In this document: positions 33,001 through 44,871 of the stretch, piece by piece
Numbering within the stretch: the stretch's first letter is position 1
How the letters are laid out: each line of letters opens with the position of its first letter
Program-made: the position numbers and the translations under genes
Notes under the pieces: generated by a model
The model's input: the letters and a program-made list of their open reading frames with translations, nothing else
What the model was told of the DNA's origin: nothing
Database searches by the model: none
DNA from: Serpula lacrymans var. lacrymans S7.9
Lineage: Eukaryota; Basidiomycota; Agaricomycetes; Boletales; Serpulaceae
NCBI RefSeq assembly: GCF_000218685.1
Contig: NW_006763293.1
Coordinates: 366,720 to 430,719, forward strand
DNA: 64,000 nucleotides
Reading direction: 5' to 3'

Positions 33001-35827
33001 GTCAAAGATGGGATCTTTGGAAAGACTTCGGGATCTGTTTACACTGTGGAATACCAAAAGCGGGGTTTGCCACACATGCATCTTCTCATATTCTTGGAAG
33101 ATCAATATAAAATCTGTGATGCCACCCAGGTTGACTCTGTTGTCTCTGCTCAAATTCCTGATCCTGTCACACAACCAAAGTTATATTCAACAGTCACAAA
33201 GTGTATGATGCATGGTCTGTGTGGACCTGAGCACCCTGGAGCCCGGTGCATGAAGAATATGCAAGGCCTGACAATGGGAGGACTTATACAGCTCCAAGTG
33301 GTCATGTTTTTGATAACCGTGATGTCGTCCCTTACAATGCATATCTCTCTGCCAAATATGACTGTCACATCAATGTTGAAATCTGTGCATTTGTTAAAGC
33401 CGTCAAATATATTCATAAATATATTTACAAGGGCCATGATCGAGCTTCAGTTGTGGTGGGAGGACAAGGTGCAGATGTACATGGAGATGCAAGGCAGCTG
33501 AGGGATGAGATTCAGGAATATATTGATGGTCACTATATTGGTCCTATGGAAGCATGCTGGCATCTCTTGGAGTTCCCTATGCATGGAAAAAAACCAACAG
33601 TATTGCGCCTTCCCGTTCACTTAGAGGATCAGCAAACTGTATTCTTCAATGCCCATGATAATACAGAGAATATAATCAATAACGACCGTACATCAAAGAC
33701 TCAACTCACAGAATGGTTCACTGCCAATAAAAATCACCCTGAAGGCCGTCACATACCTTATCAGGATTATCCTCAATACTTTGTCTGGAACAAAGGTGCC
33801 AAAAAATGGACTCCAAGAAAACAACAATTTGCTATAGGGAGAATGATGTTTGTCCATCCAAGCCAAGGGGAGCGCTTCTACCTCCGTACACTGCTCAAAG
33901 TGGTCCCTGGAGCAGAGAGTTGGGAAGATTTGCGCACATTTGATGGGGTTTTACATCCAACTTACAAAGCTGCATGTGCTGCATGTGGCCTGTTAGAAGA
34001 CAATGGTGAATGGGATCAGTGTTTGGCAGAAGCAGGAGATATGCAGACAGGCCCTGAACTCCGTGCTCTCTTTGCAGTTATCTTACTGCAATGTCTCCCA
34101 AATGAGCCAGCAAACCTTTGGAACCGGCACAAACACAAGATTTGTGATGATTTACACCATCACCTTCTTCAAAGAGGGATTGCCCAACCTTCAGAAGACC
34201 AGATTTATGATTATGGACTATTCTTGCTGGAATCCATACTTACTCAAGCCAACAAGCGTCTTTCAAACTTCCCACCAATGCCTTTGCCTCAGCAACAATG
34301 GGAGCCTATCATTGCAAACAATCTTCTCCACGAGCAGCAAAATTATGACAGATTTGATCTTACTTTGGAGGTTGAAGATAATGTAGAGAGGCTCAATCAA
34401 GAGCAGCGGAATGCTTTTGATACCATCATGCAGTCAATCCACCATAATCAGGGAACAACTTTCTTTATTCACAGTGCTGGAGGTGGGGGCAAAACATATC
34501 TCTGCAATACAATTGCAGCCGCCGTTTGAGCAAGGGATAATCATAATGTTGCTCTATGTGTAGCATCCTCTGGGATTGCATCCCTGCTCTTGGAGGGTGG
34601 CCGCACAGCTCATTCATGCTTTGGAATCCCTATTCCTGTATATGAAACATCAGGATTCCAAAAAACTCTGACCTCCATGAGGTATTGAGACATACCAGAG
34701 TTATAGTCTGGGATGAAGCGCCAATGCAACACTGTCATGGGATTGAAGCATTAGAGCGTACATTGCGGGAAATTTTGGATAATCAACTTCCATTTGGAGG
34801 CATTACAATGGTCTTTGGAGGGGACTTCCGCCAAACAACACCTGTTGTTCCAAGAGGGTCAAGGCAACACATCATTTCTGCCTCTCTTAGAAGGTCATGA
34901 CTGTGGACAAATATCTATGTCTGCTATCTCACACAGAACATGCGCCTGGACCATACTCCAGAAAGTGAAGCCTTTGCTAGCTGGCTCCTGAATGTTGGCG
35001 GTGGTCGTGGAATTGCAGGAGATGGAACTATTGAGCTTCCCGCCAACATGCTTATGCCAGAAAACACCATAGACTCATTAGTCGACACTACCTATCCTGG
35101 AATTGCAAATAGAGACAAAGATGACCATTATTTCCTCCACCGCACCATCCTCTCCGCAAAAAATGATGCCGTTAGCGACCTTAATTCAGCAATCCTCACA
35201 AAATTCCCTGGAGAAGAGTTAGTAGCTCTGTCAATTGATAAAGTGGTTGGAGAGGGGCATGAACATTATCCTGTGGAATTCTTGAACTCCTTGCAAGTAT
35301 CTGGCCTTCCTGAAGCGCACCTCAAACTTAAAGCTGGATGTCCACTTATGCTCCTCCACAATATTGATCCCCTAAATGGACTCTGTAATGGAACACGCAT
35401 GATTTTGATAGAGATGAAGAGAAAAGTATTGAAGTGCCATGTCTTGGGAGGAAAAAATGCAGGAAAGATAGCTTTTATTCCACGCCTCACATTGGAACCT
35501 TCATCAGAAGAATTGCCCATCAAGCTATCATGTTGTCAATTCCCTGTTCGTGCTGCCTTTGCCATGACCATCAACAAGTCTTAAGGTCAATCAGTGACAC
35601 AGGTTGGGCTGGATTTATATGTTCCAGGGTTTTCCCATGGGCATTGTTATGTTGCATTGTCTCGCTGCACTTCAGGAGAGAAAATGAAAGTGCTATTTCC
35701 ACATGGTTCAAATGACAGATGTACCATCAATGTGGTGTATCCCGGAATTCTGACTGGCTTTATTTATCACTGGCAAGTAGATTTTTCCCCAATTCTCACC
35801 CTTTTTACCAAAGTGCTTTGTTATTAG
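30016..35827 (+). mobile_element. Decayed Helitron (rolling-circle transposon), coding region
   Basis: The span holds the RepHel gene of a Helitron: a Gln/Glu-rich N-terminal part, a Helitron-like HUH nuclease region and a PIF1 helicase. I could not locate the 5' TC end or the 3' CTRR end with its hairpin, so only the coding span is given. AT-rich sequence from about 29580 to 30015 and after 35760 probably belongs to the element. A fold-back element interrupts it at 30639-31433. Confidence 0.8.
30016..35827 (+). pseudogene. Helitron RepHel transposase pseudogene
   Basis: Rolling-circle replication initiator fused to a PIF1 family DNA helicase. In order: a Q/E-rich coiled coil (30130-30640); a zinc-like CRNCGTLYWDIERL region; the Helitron N domain (HLHPLYSPLHYVLLFPFGEQ, 32350); the HUH motif in RGLPHMHLLIFL (33065); paired tyrosines in KYIHKYIYKGHD (33400); Walker A SAGGGGKTYL (34470); Walker B VIVWDEAPM (34705); and the helicase C-terminal CYVALSRCTSGEKM (35647). 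It is broken: a one-base shift at about 32230, a shift with loss of the usual Cys/Pro-rich segment near 33250, an in-frame TGA at 34527, shifts near 34680 and 34900, and a TAA at 35582. It cannot make the full protein. Many near-full-length blocks remain, so inactivation is not ancient. Confidence 0.88.
30639..31433. mobile_element. 795-bp fold-back element inserted in the Helitron gene
   Basis: A near-perfect long inverted repeat: arms of about 390-400 bp (30639-31046 and 31054-31433) around a short centre GTTACG flanked by TGTTAT/ATAACA. The outer ends are TGTAACAACCAAGAGTTAGT and its complement. A 3-4 bp duplication (AGT or CAGT) flanks it. It has no transposase. Each arm also holds GGGGTATATATA (TATA-like) and CAACAGGAGGACTCGC, shared with the fragment at 21110-21265, so the arms may derive from an LTR-like sequence. 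Confidence 0.75.
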
Positions 35828-36736
35828 ATTATATTTTCGTCCTTTACCATCTTAGTAGTCTCTTTTGTTATTTCTCATCAGTTTATCAATGTAATACCAT
35901 AGACTTTTTACGTTACAATATATGTTAATATTTGTAAAGGTTCAATGAACTATCTGCTTGAATTCAGTATACTGTGCACAAGTTTAGGGCAGGCTTATAA
36001 GGACATTCAACAACAGAACTGCAAGTCAAACATGCATCATAGGGTTCAAAGACTTAACATACATTACAGACAGCATAAGTTTACTTACCATTTTGATCAC
36101 TTAACAGTGGTATTATTATTATTATTATTATTTATTATATCACAAAAACATCGCACCAGTGGCAGAGCCACGGGCTGGACCTCGTTATGTCTATGGAAAC
36201 AAGGTAAAAGTCGGAATGTTAAGCCTGAATGCTCGATACACGAGCAAATGATGTGGAGGACATTTAAGACCAGTGTCCTTGAATCATGTCAAGTTTTTGT
36301 TGTGGACGGGCCAGGACAGTGGTGCTGGTAACATCAATGCAGCGTGTTGATCCCCTATCGGAGTATGTCGAACTGACCTGGAATATCGCCAAGTCAAGGT
36401 GGAAGGAAGAAATTAAATGCAAGAGCCAGGCAGCAACAACAATCAGATGTAGGCAGGAAGGCCACAATGTTCCCCACAGCGTCCTGAGCTATACGATTGT
36501 AATAGTAGGTCCTCTTGAACCCAGAGTCAGATGGCCTCAGTTTTTGTCAGCATACGGACTGAAAATGAAAATGCTACATCTATTTACACTAAAAATTTTG
36601 CAAGTTCTTGCAAGTTTGCTTTTTCTGTATTAGCCTGAAACCCGACCCTACCTACCATTTTAAGTAGCATTAAATTACCATATATAGCATGGCCCTTACT
36701 ATCGCAATTTTGCACTTTGGTAAGATGAGATTCACA
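35828..36736. other. Transposon flank; nothing recognised
   Basis: AT-rich, with a TTA/ATT triplet run near 36111-36135 and AGTGGCAGAGCCACGGGC at about 36156, which resembles transposon terminal sequence but has no matching inverted partner that I could find. It probably contains the Helitron 3' end and the start of the next element. Confidence 0.35.
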
Positions 36737-38718
36737 TTAGCAAGATACTATCGCAAGAGATATGAACATTTCTGAGGTAATCAAAGTAATCATATACCAG
36801 ATATGATAAAATATACGAAAGACTGAAGTAGTACTAGTAGTGTTAGACACAATACCATAAATTCTATTGCCCAGATCAATAATAAACTGTTCCAGCGCAA
36901 TGTGCTCGGCCAACAAATCCGGATTGCCACAAATGGTCTCCAGCTGCTTTATAGCATAATTGTAAATATCCTGAAACTTTACTGCTGTGAATGGAGTCTT
37001 CACAAACACACCACTCTCATTTTCCATGATTGTACAGCAAAGCCCTGCAGACACAATGGCCAGGACAATATCGAGCCGACCCGGTTGCAGGAGGTGAGCA
37101 AACCCGCCGAGCCAAACAAAGTCAATGACACAATTAACAAATACATCTCCTTGGAAAAAATGGATGGTCTGTTGCCCATCTGGATGCTGCAGTTAAGTGT
37201 AAGATAAGCCTAATGAAGATGAGACGTGGATTAACATACCATAACAATCTTGTGTATAAATGGTCTCATGGGCACTTGGAGTAGTTGCTTGACTTTATCA
37301 ATTGTGTATTCTACTGCATCTAAGGAGCCGGAGAGCCAGGGGGGTAATAGAATTGGAAACCTGAGTGGCTGTGATACCGACAAACGGTTTTGACTTCATT
37401 GCGCAGGAGTGACATGTGATTGCCTATAGCTTTGATATTGGAGGGGGCCCATGTAAAAGGCCCCTCTCCGTAGCCGTTTTCCGACGCAGTTTGATTGAGA
37501 GCCTTGGACACCAAAAGCTTCTTCTTGTCAGAGCCTGGCATGGCAATTTCATTCAAAGTAAAGTAGTCGATCTTGGTCTTCGCAATGTCCAACAGCTGCT
37601 TGCCCAGCTTGTGGCGGCCCTTGGTGTTGCGTGGCAGTTGCTTGACTGCTGGACGTGGGGCAGGGGCCGAGTGTAAGCCGGTGGAGGGGTCTGTGCAAGC
37701 AGGGACCGACCTCACAGGCCTAGCAAGAGGTGCAGGAGTGGGGGGGAGTCTTGTGGAAGAGTATTGTTGTTTTGAGCGGAAAGTTTCGATGATGCTCCAG
37801 GTATTCGAGCCCATCTATAAAATAGGTAGGAAATTAGTAAATATATTGAAATAAAAAAGCTATAACATACCCTGATAACCCCTTCACTCCATTCTCCAGG
37901 AGACATTTCTCTGCTGCGCATGGGAGAATATGCATAGACAAATCGCAGCCCGCCAGGCATCCGGCCTTCTCCAAGTCGACCAGCGAGATGTGCCTGTGAC
38001 CCTCTGATGGGGCCCGCACTGGACTCCACAGACGTCAACCCTTGAACAGATGGGGGCACCGGCGGCTGCACCGTCTGGGCACCACTACTAGATGCGGCAT
38101 TGGGCTGGAGCACGTAGGGTGCATATGAAGGTTGAGTAGCGTAGGATTGGGCGAGAAGAAGACTGGAACTCGCTTGTCGGCTCGAGTTTGGTGGAAATTG
38201 TGGCGAGATATAGTTGGTGTTGGTGGAAGGTTGCTGTGGAAGATAGTTGGAGGTAGAAGGTGGGAAGTACATAGGCTGTTGGCTATAAAGTTGTGGGTAA
38301 CTAATGGCCGCATCATAGGACAAGGGTAAAAACTCTTGAGATGATGAATGATTTGCAGGCTGCTGGTTCATAAACTGCTGTTGGTGATAAGGGTGGGTAT
38401 AAGATGATGATGAAAGATTTGCGGGCTGTTGGTTTGCGAAGTGCTCCTGATAAGGGTGAGTATAGGATGATGATGATGGAGGGTCCATGAATTGCTGGTG
38501 ATGATGCTGCAAGTGAGGAGGATGCTTGTCTAAAGGAGTCTCTGGTCGATCAATTTGAAGGGCCAGTTGAGAGTTGACGGGATTGCCTGACGGATTGAGA
38601 CCAGAACCTTTGCAAGGCTTAGATTTCATCTGCAATGACCAGTTAATGGATACACAAATGTGAATTTGAGACTCACATTTGCCTTTTTCTTTCCCTTGGG
38701 CTTAGGTTTGGACGCCAT
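36737..38718 (-). pseudogene. DUF6532-like transposon-associated protein with a frameshift
   Basis: ATG 38718 gives MASKPKPKGKKKAN, then a 46-bp intron, then MKSKPCKGSGLNPSGN and a long low-complexity region rich in Gln, Ser, Pro, Tyr and His, ending GVIR at about 37871. After another intron comes MGSNTWSIIETFRSKQQYS, then the domain-like part (KKKLLVSKALNQTASENGYG, NHMSLLRNEVKTVCRY). At a run of six G on the plus strand (37339-37344) the frame must shift by one base to continue as LDAVEYTIDKVKQLL, FIHKIVM, intron, HPDGQQTIHFFQGDVFVNCV, AIVSAGLCCTIMENESG. The last part matches the DUF6532 layout as I remember it. The 3' end is uncertain. The shift may be a true mutation or a homopolymer error. 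Confidence 0.5.
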
Positions 38719-39331
38719 AATCAGATGAGTGAGTGAAAAAAGGGAGGAGAAGGTGGATGGGGGAATTGTGTAGGCTTTGGGGTGTAAAACACGAAATGGG
38801 TGAGTTCTACTTCCTCCGAGGCTGTCCTCAAGGCATGGGATGACTCACCAACATGAACACAAACTCGAGGCCTTGGGCTGCCCTTGAGCCGCCATCAACA
38901 CGAGCTTGAACATGAGCTTGATATTCAGTAATCTTAGCCTGATATGATGGGTCAATTGACCACTAACCACTAGCAGTACAGCTTTACTTAGCATGCTTGC
39001 ACATGTGACTAGACTCATCTTCTTGTATGTAGATATCCCTATCGCAGTAAAATCAGCTAAATCACAATGAATCTATTCAATTTCTCAAAACATACATCTG
39101 CATCGATAACAATGTCCAGAGATAAAAAAAACTATACCACTCAGTATTTCAACATACAAATAGGAAAAGTGGGCATGGGCAAAGAAAATGAAAGGAATGT
39201 GAATGAATGATAGAATGAAAAAAGCGAGAAAATATTCACATTGCCATTGCGATTGGTGAGATGAAGCGTTCACAAGCTTTGTTCCTATCCAGCACCGTCA
39301 GAATTCTCCGATGTGTTGTCCGAATCATATC
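38719..39331. other. Spacer between two minus-strand ORFs of the transposon cluster
   Basis: About 0.6 kb, AT-rich, no gene features. Contains the upstream region of the DUF6532-like gene and the 3' flank of the coiled-coil ORF. Confidence 0.35.
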
Positions 39332-40052
39332 CTAGCGGCACATGGTACCTGTCACCTTCAGGATTGAATTGTGATAGGACTTGTTCCAAAGGCAATAAGG
39401 CAATCCGCGGCCAAATGCTTGACATTCCAAGTGATAAACTTCATTGTTGACAGCATCGAAGTCGCCAGCCATGGTGGGATTAGAAGCCTCAGAATACTTC
39501 ATGTCCTCCTCATCAATATCATCTTTAATACCTCGCATTCCCAACAGCTCTTTCATATCTTCCAACTCTCCCTCAACAACATCCAATTCCTCTTCAGCCT
39601 CAGACTGTATCTGCTGGAGAAAATTGATCGCTCTCTCCCTGGCCTCGAAACGCCATGCATATGATAGCATTTCATGACAGATGATTTCACGGGAAGCATG
39701 TTTATAAGAGACAGCTTTCTTGACGGCTAGATCAGAAAAGCAACTGAGTCCTTTCTGGAGACTCTTTGCAACCTCACGTCTGTTGTCTGCTCTCTGTAGT
39801 TGAACATTAGGATCTCTAAGTAGGTCACTTCCATCTTGTTATACCCACCTGCTTTATTTTGCCAATGCCACTGTTAACATAGCTAACGGAAAGCTGGGTT
39901 TCCCATCTCTTTCTGATTGGAGTGAATTGAAGACGGCTATGAATGCGGGCATTGCTGACGGGGGAAGATCTATGAGAAGGTGACGATAAGCTGGTGGCAG
40001 TGGGTGTGGGCGTGTCATCCGATGCAAAGGTATGACTAGAACTAGAGTCCAT
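39332..40052 (-). CDS. Coiled-coil protein divergent from the Plavaka transposase
   Basis: ATG 40052 opens MDSSSSHTFASDDTPTPTAT, a Ser/Thr-rich head. After a 55-bp intron (KIKQ to RADNRREVAK) comes a helical part with SYAWRFEARERAINFLQQIQ and an acidic coiled coil EAEEELDVVEGELEDMKELL, ending GTMCR at 39332. About 220 residues in two exons with no stop or shift. No known family recognised. Its start is only 199 bp from the divergent Plavaka ATG (40252), which suggests that both belong to one transposon and share a promoter region. Unlike the transposase it is intact. Confidence 0.6.
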
Positions 40053-40251
40053 GTTATCAGGTGAACTAGTAGCACAATGCAAGCAAATCCAAAGTTGTAC
40101 AGTGAAACAGATATGGCAGAGCAGACAACTCGAAAGATCACTAAATATTGCAGGCTCACACAAAATCTACTTCACTCGGAGTTTAAAAGACTTCAAAAGA
40201 TTTTTGACTCTGACAGTACATCTGCAACCTGAGTGAGGCATACCAATTTTG

Positions 40252-43200
40252 ATGGAGTGCCCAAATTGCAAACTGCTATTTCAATTGGCGGATGAGATTG
40301 TGCAGCACCTCAACAGCCAGAATACCTGTTGGACTCCCTCTGCCATACTGAGTGGTGGTCGTACTCGCCCCCTCCCTAGACCTGCTGACTACTATCCATT
40401 TTCTGACATCCCTTCTGAAGGTACACTTCCCCACATAGCACAGGGAGCTCTCCCTCCCAAGCTGTGCTTTCGCTATCACCCCACATCAGGATATATCTAT
40501 GATGAAGGCAAGAACATAATGCAGGAGATGGAGTCCGACCAATTTTTGTATTGACGGAAGGACCAGTTTTATTATCCATTTCAGGATTGCGGGGAATGGG
40601 AGCTTGCAAAATTCATGTGCAAATGCTTGATGCAGTCTCAAATGGTCTGTTTCTTGAAACTTGAGTGGGTGAGTTCACGTATCTCTTGTTATTGTATTGA
40701 TCAAATTAACTCGATTTTAGTTCAAGACCCGAGATAAACCATCTTTCAAGAACAAAAAATGAGCTGATTACATGGCTCAAATGGTTGCCCAGTGGACCCA
40801 GTTGGAAGCACGAGTTCCACTTACTCGGTTACAAATCTACCCCAATACACTTGATCTACAGAGACGCTCTTGAAGTCGCGCAGCATATCTTTGCGAACCC
40901 GGTTTTTGCACAGCATATGATGTTTGATCCTAGAAAAACATACCAAGGCGTTCAAAGAGAATTTAGCAAATTCATGACCGCCAATCATGCATTTGAACTG
41001 CAGGAATGTTTTTTTTTGGTGTATACTCCACTTGCACCTAATATTTTGGTTTTTAGAATCAATTCCCTGAAGGCGCAACAATGATGCCAATAATTATGGC
41101 TTCGGACAAGACTAACATCACAAGAGGCACAGGAAATCTTGAAATGCATCCCACTTTCCTGATGATTGCTAATATTGCATCTGATGTACGCATGAAAGCC
41201 ACCGCACAAGCTTGGAGATGTGTAGCTTTCATCCCGACCCCAAAGTTTGATGTCCACAATGACTTCCAAGGCATACTGCAAGCCCGGGTGTGGCATAAGT
41301 GTATGGACAAAGTCTGTGTGAACCTCAAGATTGCAGCAAAAGTAGGCACTTTCACCCCGGATCCATTTGGCCTCGTTCGCTATGTATTCATGCCCTTGGT
41401 GGCATATCAAGCTGATCTTCCGGAGCAACAGCTTATAGCCTGTGTAGCCAAGGATTCATATCCAGTGTCACTAGCCACATTAGCCAACTTTGGTGACAGT
41501 CAACCTTATTCCCCACGTACCGGAAACCACATGTTACGCCAAATTTATGGTCTTTCAAAGACTGTCGATGGATAGCAGATCACCGAGTTCCAGGCCAAAG
41601 CCAAAGCCATTGGCCTCAGCGGGGTCCAGCAACCATTTTGGCACAACTGGCACCTCGCTGAGCCTGCCATCTTTCTCACCCCAGAAATACTCCACACTTG
41701 CCATAAATTCTTTTTTGACCACGTTCTTCTATGGTGCAAGACAATGCTCGGAAACGAAGAACTGGATGATTGATATAAAAGTCACCACAAATGTGTTGGA
41801 TTTCGTCATTTCTCCAAAGGCATATCACACGTCAAGCAATTGACTGGCAGGGATCATCGCGACATTCAGCGCACAATTGTGCCGTCAATTGCAGGTGCAG
41901 CCCCACCAAAAGCTGTCCGAGCTATCCGTGCTATTGTGGATTTCATATACATTGCACAGAATCCCATCTATACCCCTACATCAATCACGCAAATGGAGGC
42001 CGCACTCGCCGAATTTCACCGTCACAAGCAGGCGATTCTGGACGCCGAGGCACGCCAAGGCAAAAAAGGTGCTATGGACCACTTTTGGATTCCGAAGCTT
42101 GAGCTCTTGCAGAGCTTTGCACGGGCGGTCAAGAATTCAGGGAACATCTTGCAGTATACAGCGGATGTGAGTGAACGGCTACTGATAACAAACTGCAAGC
42201 ATACCTTCCAGAGGACCAGCCATCAGAGTGATTTCATATTCCAGATTGTTCGTTTGCTTGACATCGCAGAGAAGGTCCGGCAGTTCGAACTGTACACCCT
42301 CTTACGACTATTTCATCAGGACCTTGTGAACGTTGCTATCAGGACAGAGCAAGACGAGATTGCTGACTTGGATCCTGAACTGGCATGGGTATTGCAGTTC
42401 GCAACTGCGGCCGAAGAAATACAATATCAAAGCCCCCGCCCTGTTCAAAACCATTTCTTGAAGGGCCTCACATCTGACGACTCAAACATCGCTTTCCATC
42501 TCACTGTAGTCCCCGACATACATTCTACATCTATGCATGATGCTGCTATCTCATTAAATCTGCCAGACCTCAGCGCTGCGTTGTACAACTTTGTAAAAGG
42601 ACTTTCCATCAAACAATGTTGTAGCCAGGGGTCTTTTAATGGGCAGGGAGGAATTGATTTAGGATTCGATAAAGTACAACTGTGGTTCAAATTTCGACTA
42701 CAACAGCATTCAGTATTTAAAACCCAGGTCATCATGCCGAGTCAGATGGTTCAGGCGTTTTCTCCAAGTAATGATGCACCTTTCGGAAACTGCGACACCG
42801 TTTTGATACAGCTCAAAAGTTTGTTCTAGTTGCGTGCCCTATTTTTTACTATTAATCCTGACTCTTCGTTCCAGCCACAGAAATGCCTGAGGTCGCACAA
42901 GTACGGACTGTTATCGTGCCCATCGCCCGTAAAGGCAGTGTGCTTCATCCTGCGTTAAATCAACCAATCGCATATATTCAATTGTTCAAGGTTGTTTCAA
43001 GCCCTGCTCAGCAGCCTGATGTGGACATGTTTGTTGTCAAGAGGGCTTTCCACTCTGAGCCGTCACTGAATGGAGACACTCAGCGACTAGGGGGTTTCAT
43101 TCCATTGACGTTGATTACTCAGGCCATTGAGCTCATTCCTGTTTATGGAGAGAGAATGGATCGCACCATAAATGCAATGAACTCGCTGGAGGTACCTCTT

Positions 43201-43266
43201 TACTTCTATGTTAATAATTCCTCGGACAAAGAAGTATACCGGTCCATGATGAGATTTGATTCATAG
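40252..43266 (+). pseudogene. Plavaka-type DNA transposase pseudogene
   Basis: Plavaka elements are cut-and-paste transposons common in Agaricomycetes. ATG 40252 begins MECPNCKLLFQLADEIVQHL, the N-terminal zinc-finger-like CPxC...H...C. Then come FQDCGEWELAKFMCKCLMQS with FLKLEW, the catalytic block MMPIIMASDKTNITRGTGN with the first Asp, FMPLVAYQADLPEQQLIACV, the helical block FSKGISHVKQLTGRDHRDIQ, RAVRAIVDFIYIAQNP and SERLLITNCKHTFQR. A short intron at about 42822-42872 joins QLK to TTEMPEVAQVRT, and the protein ends MMRFDS at 43266. Damage: TGA near 40552 and 40759, a frameshift near 40870, TAG at 41573 and TGA near 41772. The 3' half (41840-43266) is still open. Confidence 0.85.
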
Positions 43267-43467
43267 TTTTCTCGTTTGTCATTGCATTTAGATAGCTCTG
43301 ATATGCTGTTGTTGCATTTTTGTTTGTTACATACAAATGCTGAATATCCGTGATTTGTTTTGATGATATCTAATCAACCGTTATTGTCCTTCTGATAATT
43401 GTGGTAAGATAACAGCTTATGAAAATGTCATGAGGTTGCGAAATACAGTTTTGACTAAAATATGCAC

Positions 43468-43518
43468 CAATCGCATGAGTTGGCGCTTCTGAAATTCTAG
43501 CGCCAACTCATGGCATTG
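43468..43518. repeat. Hairpin with 20-bp near-perfect arms
   Basis: CATGAGTTGGCGCT (43474-43487) and AGCGCCAACTCATG (43499-43512) are exact inverted repeats around the 11-nt loop TCTGAAATTCT; outer bases CCAAT..ATTGG extend the pairing. It lies about 200 bp after the Plavaka stop codon, so it may be a subterminal structure of that element or a transcription-end hairpin. Confidence 0.7.
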
Positions 43519-43834
43519 GTGGAAAGTTGTGCCGGTTTCCTTATTTGGATGAGAGAGATCCTGATACCATATCTACTGTAATCGTAGACTGATAATGTTT
43601 ATCTTATAATGATAATCCATATCTCAGCGATTAGATTCCATTATGCTGTAAGAAACAAAAACCATTGAATCATTGATCAAAGATAAGCAAAGATATGACA
43701 AAACCGGATAAACCCGGTCTCTGCTGAAGCAGCCATTGTTCTCTATGGAGCATAGCCACCACTCCATGGAGTCATTATACTGTAGCGAGTAGCACCTCCA
43801 ACTATAAGTAGTAGGGGGCTTAGTATAGAAATAC

Positions 43835-44871
43835 CTCAGTCGTTTCTATAGCCTCTTTCACCTCTATAAAATCTTCTCGGATAACATTTCCAAGGTAATA
43901 TACGTCGGTATAGAATGGATTTTGAGGTTCATTTGATTTGCGAAATTCTGGCACTGTTTTATCGCCTCCTCATATGGGGTCTTCCGTGGGCTCTTCATCG
44001 GCAGGGTCATAGCGACAAGATATACCAAAATCAATAAAGAAATACTTGGGTGGACGTTGAGTGCGACTAAAATGTCTCGCTAAGCCCTTGAAATCACGCC
44101 TCATCGTGGGCTGAAAAGGATGGAATGCATCGATGTAAAGACGTTTCGGATCCATCATGATATTCAGGGTCATACAGTCCCTGTCTAAAATTTATAGAAA
44201 GGCTCTCGTTTTTAATAACAAAGAACTCCACTGACCTATGAGCTACATGATGATTATGCATAAATCGCAGACCCTAATTCAAAGTAAGATTAAGTGGATA
44301 GCAAATCATTGGACGTCGATACCTCAAATAGCTGTCTGAAGCATTCCACAGCTTCGCCAAAAGTATCAAATGACGGATCGCCATGCATTCCTAGTAGGGG
44401 CATGATCATAATGACCTTGTCCTGATCGTCTGGTACTTGGGTCACTTCATATATGGGGATGCAGTGATTGGCTGGGTCATTTGCAATGGATTCGGAGGAG
44501 AAATAGCTTGCTATCTCAACCTCGAAAGGATGACGCGACTTGCTTACTACTTTCAAGGCCACGAAAGCGCCATCATCTATCCTAGTTGCGTCCAAAATGT
44601 GTCCGTACTACGCGATTGATTCAGATAAAAATGAACGTTGGTAAACAGAGGCACTTACCCAAGGAATCTGAGCATCTTCACAACGATACCATATTTTCTT
44701 GGAACTTCGCCAAGATGGCACCCATCCAGGGGCATACCGAGGACGAAGCAGATATCCAATATCCTTCAGCCATTGGAAATGGTTACACCACCAAAGCTCG
44801 TAATCGGCCAGTACCTCAGCACCAGCTCCTAGTGGCTGACTCGGATTTGGGGTAGGGTCATCTCCTTTCAT
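43835..44871 (-). pseudogene. Kinase-like gene, interrupted by a stop and truncated
   Basis: Member of an expanded Agaricomycete protein-kinase-like family. ATG 44871: MKGDDPTPNPSQPLGAGAEV, then RPRYAPGWVPSWRSS and an intron to YGHILDATRIDDGAFVALKV (the beta-3 Lys lies in ALKVV). Next are HCIPIYEVTQVPDDQDKVIM, an intron, GLRFMHNHHVAH, an intron, RDCMTLNIMMDPKR (catalytic loop HRD with Asn) and YFFIDFGISCRYDP (DFG). A TGA at 43970 interrupts EDPI and GGDKTVPEFRKSNEP. The same frame then continues YTDVYYLGNVIRED to about 43835, so the stop is internal to the family alignment. The C-terminal lobe after that is not found. The reading frame upstream is intact. Confidence 0.75.

Noticed and set aside
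36156..36173. AGTGGCAGAGCCACGGGC as a transposon terminal inverted repeat
   Set aside because: No inverted partner was found at the other side of either the Helitron or the Plavaka region.
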